A stretch of DNA of 64,000 nucleotides from Halosegnis rubeus (GTDB lineage: Archaea > Halobacteriota > Halobacteria > Halobacteriales > Haloarculaceae): NCBI RefSeq assembly GCF_009184545.1, contig NZ_QJOW01000001.1:744001-808000 (forward strand). Reading direction: 5' to 3'. Below are positions 8,731 to 16,707 of the stretch, piece by piece. The notes under the pieces are model-generated. The model ran no database searches. It had not been told where the DNA came from and was given only the letters and a program-made list of their open reading frames with translations. Position 1 is the first letter of the stretch; every line of letters begins with the position of its first letter. Position numbers and translations under genes: made by a program.

Positions 8731-10161
8731 ATGAGTTCAGATCAAGACCACCTCAAAGAGACCGAGACCGAAGCCCGCTTCGAGTTCAAGAAGGAGGAAT
8801 CGTCCGCCTTCAAGACGGAGAAGGGGCTGACCGAGGAGACGATTCGCGTCATCTCGGACGACAAAGACGAACCCGAGTGGATGCTGGAGCGTCGGCTCCG
8901 CGCCCTCAAGCAGTTCCAGCAGATGCCGATGCCGACCGACTGGCCCGGTCAGCCGGACCTGTCCGAGGTCGACATCGCCGACATCGTCCCGTACATCCGC
9001 CCCGACATCGAGACGCGCGGCGGCGCGGAAGAATGGGACGACCTCCCGGAGGAGATTCGAGACACCTTCGACAAGCTCGGCATCCCGGAAGCAGAGCGTA
9101 ACGCCCTCTCCGGTGTCGGTGCACAGTACGAGTCCGAGATTGTGTACCAGAACATGCAAGAGCAGTGGGAGGAGAAGGGCGTCATCTTCTGTGACATGGA
9201 CAAGGCCGTCCAGGAGCACGAAGAGCTCGTCAAGGAGTACTTCATGACGAAGAACGTCCCCGCCAGCGACAACAAGTTCGCCGCGCTCCACGGCGCGATC
9301 TGGTCGGGCGGCTCGTTCGTCTACGTCCCGGAAGACGTGACGGTTCAGATGCCGATTCAGGCGTACTTCCGCATGAACTCCGAGGGGATGGGTCAGTTCG
9401 AGCACACGCTCATCATCGCCGAGGAGAACTCCGAAGTGCACTATATCGAGGGCTGTTCGGCTCCCAAATACAGTCACTTCAACCTCCACTCCGGCGGCGT
9501 CGAGGTGTTCGTCGGCGAGGGCGCACACGTCCAGTACTCCACGGTCCAAAACTGGTCGAAGAACACGTACAATCTCAACACCAAGCGCGCCATCGTCGAG
9601 AAGGACGGCACGATGGAGTGGGTGTCCGGCTCCATGGGGTCGAAGGCGACGATGTTGTACCCCTCTTCCGTGCTGAAGGGACCGGGCGCGACGGACAACC
9701 ACATCACCATCGCCTTCGCTGGCGAGGGCCAGAACATCGACACCGGCGCGAAGGTGTACCACAACGCGCCTGACACGAAGTCGACCATCGAGTCCAAATC
9801 CATCTCGAAGGACGGCGGTCGAACGAACTACCGCGGGCTCGTCCACATCGCAGACGGCGCCGAGAACTCCTCCACGTCCGTCGAGTGTGACGCCCTGATG
9901 TTCGACAACGAGAGTACGTCGGACACGATGCCGTACATGGAGATTCAGGAGTCGAAGGTCGACGTGGCCCACGAGGCGACGGTCGGGAAGATCGGCGACG
10001 AGGACGTGTTCTACCTGCAGTCGCGTGGTCTGGACGACGACGACGCAAAGCAGATGATCGTCGCCGGCTTCATCGAGCCGATCACGGAGGAACTGCCCAT
10101 CGAGTACGCCGTCGAGCTGAACCGACTCATCGAACTCGAGATGGAGGGCTCGCTCGGATGA
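8731..10161 (+). CDS. sufB: SufB, iron-sulfur cluster scaffold subunit
   Basis: This 476-residue protein carries the long beta-helical SufB/SufD core with family strings such as SGGSFVYVPEDV, EGCSAPKYS and YRGLVHIADGAEN. The Cys in EGCSAPKYS lies in the SufB core and is absent from the paralogous SufD. SufB with SufC and SufD forms the scaffold on which clusters are assembled. The length matches archaeal and bacterial SufB. The ATG follows a 32-nt gap with an A-rich leader (CATCAAACA), and the stop overlaps sufD by 4 nt. Confidence 0.97.
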   Translation: MSSDQDHLKETETEARFEFKKEESSAFKTEKGLTEETIRVISDDKDEPEWMLERRLRALKQFQQMPMPTDWPGQPDLSEVDIADIVPYIRPDIETRGGAEEWDDLPEEIRDTFDKLGIPEAERNALSGVGAQYESEIVYQNMQEQWEEKGVIFCDMDKAVQEHEELVKEYFMTKNVPASDNKFAALHGAIWSGGSFVYVPEDVTVQMPIQAYFRMNSEGMGQFEHTLIIAEENSEVHYIEGCSAPKYSHFNLHSGGVEVFVGEGAHVQYSTVQNWSKNTYNLNTKRAIVEKDGTMEWVSGSMGSKATMLYPSSVLKGPGATDNHITIAFAGEGQNIDTGAKVYHNAPDTKSTIESKSISKDGGRTNYRGLVHIADGAENSSTSVECDALMFDNESTSDTMPYMEIQESKVDVAHEATVGKIGDEDVFYLQSRGLDDDDAKQMIVAGFIEPITEELPIEYAVELNRLIELEMEGSLG

Positions 10162-11375
10162 GCACGCAGGTACACGCGTCTATCGACGAGACGACCGTCC
10201 GCCAGCTCTCCGAGGAGCTCGGCGAGCCGGAGTGGCTACTGGAGACGCGACTCGACGCGCTCGACGCGCTCGAAACGCTGGATTTCCCGGATGTCATCCA
10301 GACGCCGGGTCGGCTGTGGACCGATATCGCCGACCTCGATTACGACTCGCTCGTCGATCCGCTCAACGCGGCCGAGGAGAAGGACCAGGTCGGTCCCGAC
10401 AACGCCGAGGTGCTGTCGTTCGCCGAGGCCGTCGACGAGCACGAGGATCTCCTCAAGGAACACTTCGGCTCCGTCGTCGACCCGCAGACGAACTACCTGA
10501 CGGCGCTGTCGACAGCGCTGTTCTCGACTGGGACCGTCGTCTACGTTCCCGAGAAGGTCGACGCGGAGGACGTGAAGGTCCGCACGACGATGAACAGCCG
10601 CTCGCTGTTCAACTACACGCTCGTCGTCGCCGAGGAGTCGTCGTCGGTGACGCTGCTCGAACGACAAGAGACCGGCGAGAATGTGGAGGGCGACCGCTAC
10701 TACAGCGGGCTCGTCGAGGTGTCGGCGGGCGAGAACGCGTACGTCCAGTACGGCTCGCTTCAGAACCTCGACCAGACGACGTACAACTACCAGCTGAAAG
10801 AGGGCGTCGCAGACACCTACGGTCAGGTGGACTTCATCGACTGTAACGCCGGCTCTCGGCTCTCGAAGTCGAGCGTCGAGACGCACCTCGAGGGCGACAG
10901 CTCCGAGACGAAAATCGTCGGAGCCTTCTACGGCCACGAGGACCAGCACTTCGACATCGACGCCCGGGTCTGGCACCGCAACGAGAACACGACGGCCGAC
11001 CTCGTGACGCGAGGCGTCATCGACGATCTGGCACGCTCCGTCTACGAGGGGGTCCAGGACGTGGGTCGAGACGCGTGGAACACCTCCTCGTACCAGCGGG
11101 AGAACACGCTCATGCTCTCGGACGAGAGCGAGGCCGACGCGTCTCCGAAGCTCATCATCAACAACCACGACACCGAAGCCTCCCACTCCGCGACGGTGGG
11201 ACAGGTGGACGACGAGGATATGTTCTACATGGCCTCGCGTGCTGTGCCGGAACGCACGGCCAAGAACATGCTCGTCAAGGGGTTCTATGTCCCCGTCCTC
11301 GAGGAAATCGAGGTCGACGAGCTGCGCGAGGACTTCCAGGCGCTCGTCCGCGAACGTCTCGAAGCCCGCGATTAG
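10158..11375 (+). CDS. sufD: SufD, partner subunit of the SufBC2D scaffold
   Basis: A 405-residue SufB paralog with the same C-terminal beta-helix and closing helices (SHSATVGQVDDEDMFYMASR matched to SHEATVG-type sequence in SufB), but a shorter N-terminal region and no equivalent of the SufB cluster-binding Cys. SufD stabilises the scaffold and helps iron entry. Its ATG overlaps the sufB stop (ATGA), giving coupled translation. No sufS or sufE/U is visible downstream; the cysteine desulfurase must be encoded elsewhere. Confidence 0.95.
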   Translation: MSTQVHASIDETTVRQLSEELGEPEWLLETRLDALDALETLDFPDVIQTPGRLWTDIADLDYDSLVDPLNAAEEKDQVGPDNAEVLSFAEAVDEHEDLLKEHFGSVVDPQTNYLTALSTALFSTGTVVYVPEKVDAEDVKVRTTMNSRSLFNYTLVVAEESSSVTLLERQETGENVEGDRYYSGLVEVSAGENAYVQYGSLQNLDQTTYNYQLKEGVADTYGQVDFIDCNAGSRLSKSSVETHLEGDSSETKIVGAFYGHEDQHFDIDARVWHRNENTTADLVTRGVIDDLARSVYEGVQDVGRDAWNTSSYQRENTLMLSDESEADASPKLIINNHDTEASHSATVGQVDDEDMFYMASRAVPERTAKNMLVKGFYVPVLEEIEVDELREDFQALVRERLEARD

Positions 11376-11382
11376 CGGCGTT

Positions 11383-11420
11383 CGACGGCTCGTGGGAGTT
11401 CGCTCCCACGACGGCTCGTG
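11383..11420 (+). terminator. Hairpin downstream of sufD within a 12-bp direct repeat
   Basis: TCGTGGGAG-TTCG-CTCCCACGA (11390-11411) is a perfect 9-bp stem with a TTCG loop, 15 nt after the sufD stop. It is bracketed by two copies of CGACGGCTCGTG (11383-11394 and 11409-11420). There is no long T tract directly after it, so it may be an RNA-stabilising 3' structure rather than a true terminator. Confidence 0.45.
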
Positions 11421-11514
11421 ACCCGCGAGTGAGCCCGCAGCGTTTCAGTATCTTCTCCCCTCCCAGCGACCGGTGCTATCGATTCTCGCGGGGTCGCTGT
11501 ACAGGTGCAAGGGC

Positions 11515-11521
11515 TTATTAT
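11515..11521 (+). promoter_or_regulatory. TATA-like box upstream of the ferritin-like gene
   Basis: TTATTAT lies about 25 nt before an ATG at 11544, which begins a 17-codon reading frame out of phase with the ferritin-like protein. The in-frame starts downstream are GTG 11564 and GTG 11594. The expected transcript start near 11541-11545 therefore puts an unusual short leader or mini-ORF before the real start. Confidence 0.4.
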
Positions 11522-11563
11522 GGCTCCTCCCTCACCTGACAATATGTACGAGGTATCGTCGTC

Positions 11564-12076
11564 GTGGGCGAGCAGCCGGCGGAGGGGACGACGGTGAGTC
11601 TCTCCTATCCGGTCGCCAACGACCACCAACTCGCTCGGCTCCTCCAGATCGGAATGGTGCTCGAGGAAGTCATCGAGGCGCGGGCTGGCAAACACTACGA
11701 GACGCTCCCCGCCGCCGAGCGCGACGAAGAAATCGAGACGCTACTCGAACACGCGGCGACCGAGTCGGCACGCCACCGAGGGGAACTCGAAGCGCTCATC
11801 GACGCGCTCGATGCCAACCCCGTCGCCTACGAGGAGATCGAGCAGCTCGTTGCGGCCCGCTACGAGTCGGACACCGACACCGACGGCGTGTTGTACGACC
11901 AGCTCGCCAACGAGGAGACCGCCTACAAGTTCTATGACGACCTCATCGAGGCAATCGAGGGGTCGAGCGTGGACCTCACTGTCGAGCGCGGGGAACTGCT
12001 CGACACGCTCCGAGAGATTCGCGCAGACGAGAAAGCCGGCGTCGAAGACGTGACCCAACTGATGGAGACACGATGA
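11564..12076 (+). CDS. Ferritin-like / rubrerythrin-type helical protein
   Basis: A protein of about 170 residues, with four predicted helices carrying spaced acidic and histidine residues: VVLEEVIEARAGKHYETL, EHAATESARHRGELEALI, NEETAYKFYDDLIEAI and a C-terminal helix. The ExxH-like patterns resemble di-iron ferritin-like proteins that handle iron or peroxide, but no standard ligand set is proved by eye. The start is uncertain: GTG 11564 (used) or GTG 11594; ATG 11544 is in another frame and would require a frameshift. It overlaps the downstream DtxR-type regulator by 4 nt, which strongly supports a metal-related role. Confidence 0.75.
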   Translation: MGEQPAEGTTVSLSYPVANDHQLARLLQIGMVLEEVIEARAGKHYETLPAAERDEEIETLLEHAATESARHRGELEALIDALDANPVAYEEIEQLVAARYESDTDTDGVLYDQLANEETAYKFYDDLIEAIEGSSVDLTVERGELLDTLREIRADEKAGVEDVTQLMETR

Positions 12077-12519
12077 ACACACAGCGACAGTATCTGAAAG
12101 CGGTGTACCTGATTCAGGAAGCGACCGACGGCCCGGCCTCAACGGGCGCGATTGCCGACACCGTCGACGTGTCGCCGGCCAGCGCAAACGAGATGATCGG
12201 CAAACTACAAGAGCGCGGGCTCGCAGACCACGAGAAATACAAGGGGGTCTCGCTCACCGACGAGGGCATCATGCGAGCGCGGGAAGCCCTCGAAACTTAC
12301 TGTATCATCGAGCGGTTCCTCGTCGAGGTGCTCGAAGTCGAGGAAGATGCCTTCCGCGGCGAGGCCAAACAGCTCGAATCGGTCATCGACGACACGGTCG
12401 CCGACCGCCTCGATACGATTATCGACCGCGCCGAGCAGTGTCCCGACTGCTTCGACGCCGACGCCGACATGTGCTCGCTGCTCGAATCCGAACTGCCGAG
12501 CTCGGAGGCTGCCGACTGA
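12073..12519 (+). CDS. DtxR/MntR-family metal-dependent transcription regulator
   Basis: 148 residues: an N-terminal winged helix (STGAIADTVDVSPASANEMIGKL, about residues 23-45; GLADHEKYKGVSLTDEG wing) and a metal-binding dimerisation domain (about 75-125), without the C-terminal SH3-like domain of full-length DtxR. The tail contains CPDCFDADADMC, a Cys cluster that may bind metal. Family members repress metal uptake or control iron storage when Fe or Mn is bound; haloarchaeal homologs include SirR and Idr proteins. Coupled to the ferritin-like gene by an ATGA overlap, it probably regulates this operon and iron homeostasis. Confidence 0.9.
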   Translation: MNTQRQYLKAVYLIQEATDGPASTGAIADTVDVSPASANEMIGKLQERGLADHEKYKGVSLTDEGIMRAREALETYCIIERFLVEVLEVEEDAFRGEAKQLESVIDDTVADRLDTIIDRAEQCPDCFDADADMCSLLESELPSSEAAD

Positions 12520-12561
12520 GAAGGCAAACCACTTGTAGCCACCCCCACTAGACCCGCGTGT

Positions 12562-12664
12562 AGTCCCGTGGTGTAGTGGCCAATCATAGCGGCCTTTGGA
12601 TGTGCTCAGTGTGGACTGACACAGGAGAAAGCCGTTGACGGCAGTTCGAATCTGCCCGGGACTA
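12562..12664 (+). tRNA. tRNA-Gln (UUG) with a 30-nt intron
   Basis: Acceptor stem AGTCCCG/CGGGACT, T-arm GGCAG-TTCGAAT-CTGCC and anticodon stem GCGGC/GCCGT are all visible. The intron is 12600-12629, after position 37. The bulge-helix-bulge can be drawn: CTTT pairs with GGAG, the 5' bulge is GGA and the 3' bulge AAA, and the intron folds as TGTG/CACA plus TCAG/CTGA. Splicing gives loop CTTTGGA with anticodon TTG. An intron in tRNA-Gln(UUG) is known in haloarchaea. CCA is not encoded. The last three bases overlap the stop of the convergent AlaX-like gene. Confidence 0.93.
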
Positions 12665-13378
12665 CTCCAACTCGAAGCGAATTCGCTCTTCGCCCGCGCC
12701 GGCGCTTTCTCGCTCTGTAATCACCACGGAACCGATGTCACCGGTCTGTTCGACGTGTGTTCCCGCACAGGCCGTGCGGTCGAAGACGCCCCCCTCACCG
12801 GCGATTTCGACGATTCTGAGCTCGGTTATCGAGTCCGGGAGGAGTTCGATACGGGTGCGCTCGGGGTCGAGTTCGGTCTCGGCTTTCTCGCGGTCGAGGG
12901 TGTACCACCGAACGTCGCGGTCGGCCTCGACGTGAGCGTTCATCCGGGCTTCGATGTCTGCGAGTTCGGTCTCACCGAACCGGTCGTAGGCCGCATCGAG
13001 TCGGGCGTAGCCGGTGTAGATCTGATTCCCGCGGGTCGGGGCGTCGTACTCATCGAGGAGTATCGCCGAGAGGAGGTGTTGAGCGGTGTGGTACCGCGTC
13101 AGAGTATCGCGGCGGTCGGCGTCGACGGTTCCGGTGGCGACCGTGCCTTCTGCAGGTGGCTCACCGGTGACGTGATGGTAGATGGTGTCGGATTTCTGTA
13201 CGTCGGTGACGGTCCACTCGCGGCCGTCGGCCACGAGCGTGCCGCGGTCTGCCGGCTGGCCGCCGCCCTCGGGGTAGAAGTGTGTCCGGTCGAGGACGAC
13301 CCGACTGTCGAGGCTGCGTTCGACGGTCGCCTCGAAGCGGCGTTCGGTCGAGGAATCGAGATACAGTGCGTCGGTCAC
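12662..13378 (-). CDS. AlaX-type alanyl-tRNA editing domain protein
   Basis: A 238-residue protein with the trans-editing fold: THFYPEGGGQPADRGTL near the N-terminus, zinc ligands HTAQH (about 105-110) and the C-x3-H of CAGTHVEQ near the C-terminus. AlaX proteins hydrolyse Ser- or Gly-mischarged tRNA-Ala. GTG 13378 is preferred as start because the sequence before it (toward 13528) overlaps the promoter and start of the divergent HD gene and has no family character. The TAG stop lies inside the tRNA-Gln 3' end. Confidence 0.9.
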   Translation of the reverse strand: MTDALYLDSSTERRFEATVERSLDSRVVLDRTHFYPEGGGQPADRGTLVADGREWTVTDVQKSDTIYHHVTGEPPAEGTVATGTVDADRRDTLTRYHTAQHLLSAILLDEYDAPTRGNQIYTGYARLDAAYDRFGETELADIEARMNAHVEADRDVRWYTLDREKAETELDPERTRIELLPDSITELRIVEIAGEGGVFDRTACAGTHVEQTGDIGSVVITERESAGAGEERIRFELE

Positions 13379-13467
13379 ACCGGAACACGGAGCGCGACGG
13401 GTATCAAGCCTGTCGTAACGCTGAATAGACGGACTCGCCTGTGTACGGGTAAGATGATTATCGTCCG

Positions 13468-13474
13468 CTTTATT
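13468..13474 (+). promoter_or_regulatory. TATA-like box for the HD-domain gene
   Basis: The T-rich box CTTTATT lies about 25 nt before ATG 13497, supporting that start and a leaderless transcript over the upstream GTG at 13479. Confidence 0.4.
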
Positions 13475-13496
13475 CGACGTGCCAGAGGTGACCGCG

Positions 13497-14192
13497 ATGG
13501 GTGTTGAGATACAGGAAAACCCCGTCACGGACGAGGAGTTCGAGGAGATGGCCGGGTTCGTCCACGATTATCTCGCGGCGTCGGTCGAGACCGAACAGGA
13601 AGGCGGTCGGATGCGCTGGTACCCGTGGCATTCCGCCCAGTACCGGTTCAACCACATCCGCAACGTGACGAGTATCGCTCGCCACATCGCCAGAGAGGAG
13701 GGCGCGAACGAAGACGTGACGCGCGTCGCAGCCATCTTCCACGACGTTGCGAAACTGGAGGCCGACCAGGACGAACACGCCGAGGTCGGCGCGAACATCG
13801 CACGCCAGTATCTGGAGTCACACGGAGACTACCCCGATTCGTTCATCGACCAGGTGTGTGCGGCCGTCCGTGACCACTCGTTTCAGGGCGATTTGCGTGA
13901 CGTGCCACTGGAGGCTCGGTGTCTGATGGAGGCCGACCTGCTCGACAAGGTCGGTGCGAACGGGACCATGTTGATGCTCCTGCGAATGGGGTACGAGGCC
14001 CGAACGCACATGGACGCCAACGAGATGGTGGGGCGCGTGCTCGAACGCGGGGAAGACGCCGTCGCGCGCATCGTCTCTGACACCGCCGAGTCGATTGCCC
14101 ACCAGCGGCTCAAGCGCGTCCGGTGGTTCAAGGAGTGGCTCGAAGCAGAGATCGCTGAGATGGAGCGAATCGAGACGCCGATTGACGGCTAA
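13497..14192 (+). CDS. HD-domain phosphohydrolase
   Basis: A 231-residue protein with the HD metal motif: HIRNVTSIARHI (first His), FHDVAK (HD pair), a conserved His in DEHAEVGANIARQYL, and a final Asp in LMEADLLDKVGANG. This order matches YfbR/YedJ-like phosphohydrolases acting on nucleotides or related phosphate esters; the substrate cannot be told. The N-terminal 35 residues include a bulky WYPWHSAQYRF segment typical of the haloarchaeal version. It is convergent with the LysE gene, and their stops interlock (CTAA, 14189-14192). Confidence 0.88.
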   Translation: MGVEIQENPVTDEEFEEMAGFVHDYLAASVETEQEGGRMRWYPWHSAQYRFNHIRNVTSIARHIAREEGANEDVTRVAAIFHDVAKLEADQDEHAEVGANIARQYLESHGDYPDSFIDQVCAAVRDHSFQGDLRDVPLEARCLMEADLLDKVGANGTMLMLLRMGYEARTHMDANEMVGRVLERGEDAVARIVSDTAESIAHQRLKRVRWFKEWLEAEIAEMERIETPIDG

Positions 14193-14860
14193 GCGCCGAG
14201 CGTCGTCGCACCGTCATAGAGGAAGTAGCAGCCGAAGCCGGCAAGCACCGCAGCGGAGAGATATGCGACCGCCGGTGCGAGCGTGTCGATACGCGCTTTC
14301 GCCGCCGCGAGCGCGGTCGGAAACGCTGTTACCCAAAGGCCGATACCGGCGAACAGCCCGACCAGCAGTGCGGGCGACCCCGTCTCGACGACGAGTACTC
14401 CTGCCAGCGACGCCGACGCCTCGGCGAGTACGTCGGTGCGCCCGGGTTCGAGTAGCCCGACACCGACCGTGAGCCAGAAGACGATCTGGTACGGGTTCGT
14501 CAACGCGAGGACGAACGCCTTCCGAAACCCCTTGCCCTCTGCGGGTGTCGTCTCACCGGTGTAGGTGTCCTGTACGTCCTTGATTGCGCCGTAGGCGTAA
14601 TACAGCATGAGACAGCCGCCGACGAGCACCATCACTCCCCGAAGCTGCTGGAACCGCTCGATGAACGTGACGATACCGAATACGGCGAGCAGGAAGAAGA
14701 CGAAGTCGGCGGTCGCAGCGCCGAGTCCCGCGCGTGCGCCGGCGAGGCGACCGCGAACGACGGCCTCCTCGGCGATGACTGCGTTCATCGGGCCGGGGGG
14801 CGCAGCGAGTGCGAGTCCGAACACCATCCCGGCGAGCAGGGACACGGCGGCGTCTATCAC
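14189..14860 (-). CDS. LysE-family transporter (amino acid or small-molecule exporter)
   Basis: About 223 residues with six hydrophobic segments; the first contains the family motif LALAAPPGPMNAVIAEEAV, and TNPYQIVFWLTVG marks the fourth. LysE/RhtB proteins export amino acids or similar metabolites across the cytoplasmic membrane. GTG 14860 is used because it places the start 20 residues before the PPGP motif as in relatives; longer starts read into the downstream end of the reductase gene region with Arg-rich, non-membrane sequence. Confidence 0.85.
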   Translation of the reverse strand: MIDAAVSLLAGMVFGLALAAPPGPMNAVIAEEAVVRGRLAGARAGLGAATADFVFFLLAVFGIVTFIERFQQLRGVMVLVGGCLMLYYAYGAIKDVQDTYTGETTPAEGKGFRKAFVLALTNPYQIVFWLTVGVGLLEPGRTDVLAEASASLAGVLVVETGSPALLVGLFAGIGLWVTAFPTALAAAKARIDTLAPAVAYLSAAVLAGFGCYFLYDGATTLGA

Positions 14861-14904
14861 GGCATCCTGAACGAATAGTGCGGTGAAAACAGTTCGTATT
14901 CGCG

Positions 14905-16275
14905 TCAGTACTTCGCCTCTGCGCCGGTCTTCGCGTACACGTCGTCCATGATGGCGTCGCGTTCGGCCCGCCACGACGCGATGCCCGCCGGCGAGTCGGG
15001 ATACGACTCGTAGTGGTCGAGGAGTCGGTCGGCCAGTCCTTTCGTCTGGTAGAGGTCGTAGACGGTGTCGAGGTGACCACGCGCTTTCCAGGCAGTCTTG
15101 ATAGCGAGCGGAATCGACATCCCCGACGAACCGGAGTAGAGTGCGTTCGCGATCTGTTGGCCCGGGATGACGCCCGCGAGGGCCGTTAGGTCGTCGATTC
15201 CGTTTGCCATCGCGAAGATGTTGTACACGTCGAGGGCCGCATACCGCGCGCCGAAGTGGTCCATCACCTTGGTGTTGTACTCCCAGAGTTCCTCCTCGTC
15301 GCCGACGGCGTCGTGCTCGATGGCGTGTATCGCCTGTTCGGCGGCGTACTTGCCGGCGTAGGCCGCACCGGCGATGCCACCGCCGGAGATGGGGTTGACG
15401 TGGGCGGCCGAGTCGCCGGCGGCGATGTATCCCGGCGCGGTTGCGGAGTCGTAGGTCCGTCGGGTCGGGAGGGCCGCGCCGAGCTTGTCTTTCACCTCTG
15501 CGCCCTCGAACTCGGGGCGCTTGCTGATGTCCTCACGCAGGTCCTGCACGAGCTTCATCGGCTCTTCGCTCATCTGGAAGCCGAGACCGACGTTGATCTC
15601 CGTCGGCGTGTGCGGGAAGTACCAGAGATAGCCGGCAGAGCGCTTGGTCGGCTTGAGAACGAGCGCGTCGTCCCACTCGACCGGCTCCGTCACCTCGAGC
15701 ACCTCGCGGTACGCAGAGGAGAACTGCGAGTAGCGGACGTTCGTGTCGAACGTCGCCTCGGAGAAGTCGGCTTTGTCCTGCAGGATGGAGAGGGCCCCCG
15801 CGCCGTCGATGACCATCTCGGCCTCGTAGGTAACCGGCTCACCCTTTCGGCGACCGGTGAACCCGGTGACGCGGCCGTCCTCCTGTGTCACGTCCTGCAC
15901 GACGGTGTCGTAGTGGAACTCGACGCCGACGTCGGCGGCCGTGTCGATGAGGATACGCCCGTACTCGTAGCGGTCGATGACGGCCAGTTCACCGGGAACC
16001 GGAATGTCGAGTTCGACGCCCTGACTCGGGGCTTCGAACCGACCGTGGTCGACATCGGTGTTGGTGAAGGCGGGTTGGAGACTCGACTTCGGAATCGCCT
16101 CGGGGAAGTTGTCCGCGCCCTTCAGGGCGTCACCACAGGCGATGTGGCCGGCCTCCTGCTCGTCCTTCCGCTCGACGATGACAGTGTCGTAGCCGGCCCG
16201 TGCGAGCGTCGTCGCGGCATAACAGCCGCTCGTGCCCGCACCGACGATTGCGACATCGACGGTGTGTGTACTCAT
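14905..16275 (-). CDS. Geranylgeranyl reductase-family FAD oxidoreductase
   Basis: 456 residues: Rossmann FAD motif VGAGTSGCYAATTLARAGYD (residues 11-30), the catalytic-region motif YLWYFPHTPTEINVGLG, and the second FAD motif YIAAGDSAAHVNPISGGG. Enzymes of this group hydrogenate the geranylgeranyl chains of archaeal lipids or related isoprenoids. ATG 16275 is the natural start, right before MSTHTVDVAIVG. It is divergent from a [2Fe-2S] ferredoxin 93 bp away, which may be its electron donor. A second family member is at 32588-33862, so the two probably differ in substrate. Confidence 0.92.
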   Translation of the reverse strand: MSTHTVDVAIVGAGTSGCYAATTLARAGYDTVIVERKDEQEAGHIACGDALKGADNFPEAIPKSSLQPAFTNTDVDHGRFEAPSQGVELDIPVPGELAVIDRYEYGRILIDTAADVGVEFHYDTVVQDVTQEDGRVTGFTGRRKGEPVTYEAEMVIDGAGALSILQDKADFSEATFDTNVRYSQFSSAYREVLEVTEPVEWDDALVLKPTKRSAGYLWYFPHTPTEINVGLGFQMSEEPMKLVQDLREDISKRPEFEGAEVKDKLGAALPTRRTYDSATAPGYIAAGDSAAHVNPISGGGIAGAAYAGKYAAEQAIHAIEHDAVGDEEELWEYNTKVMDHFGARYAALDVYNIFAMANGIDDLTALAGVIPGQQIANALYSGSSGMSIPLAIKTAWKARGHLDTVYDLYQTKGLADRLLDHYESYPDSPAGIASWRAERDAIMDDVYAKTGAEAKY

Positions 16276-16368
16276 TACTCCTTCTGGCGACCGGACGGGT
16301 AAAACTCTTTTCAGGCCCGGTGAGACGCGTCCGTAAAGAGTTTTGAGGCAACTCGTCGTAGCCCAGTT

Positions 16369-16707
16369 ATGACCGAGTACACCGTGGAATTCGTCGGCAC
16401 CGGCGAGACGATTAGCTGCTCCGACAAGGAGACCATCCTCTCGCGGTGTCTGGAGGAGGGAATCACACAGGAGTACTCCTGTCGCGTCGGCATGTGTCTG
16501 GCCTGTACGGCCAAGATACACGAGGGCGAGGTCGAACAGACTATCGTCGAGAAGCGCGGTTTCACCGAGGAGGAGGCCGAGGAGTACGCACTCACCTGTA
16601 TGGCGCGTCCGAATTCCGACCTGAAGCTAGAACGCGGCGTCTACCCGCCGAGCATTGAGAACGACGCCGCGACCGAAGGGGCCGGCTCCGCGTTCGCCGA
16701 CGACTAG
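16369..16707 (+). CDS. Plant-type [2Fe-2S] ferredoxin
   Basis: 112 residues with the four cluster ligands in the pattern C-x4-C-x2-C ... C: YSCRVGMCLACTAKI and ALTCMARP. The usual haloarchaeal N-terminal acidic insertion is absent and the protein is short, so it differs from the main 129-residue halophilic ferredoxin; an acidic tail (residues 97-112) follows. It shuttles electrons in the cytoplasm, probably to the divergently encoded reductase. The stop interlocks with that of the convergent amidase (CTAG, 16704-16707). Confidence 0.95.
   Translation: MTEYTVEFVGTGETISCSDKETILSRCLEEGITQEYSCRVGMCLACTAKIHEGEVEQTIVEKRGFTEEEAEEYALTCMARPNSDLKLERGVYPPSIENDAATEGAGSAFADD

Noticed and set aside
11540-11597. 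A 17-codon ORF from ATG 11544 as an independent gene
   Set aside because: Arg/Ser-rich, no similarity, and too short; treated as a possible leader only.
12635-13507. A 290-codon + strand frame opposite the AlaX gene
   Set aside because: The reverse strand holds the zinc-site motifs HTAQH and CAGTH; the + frame is a shadow that would also start inside tRNA-Gln.
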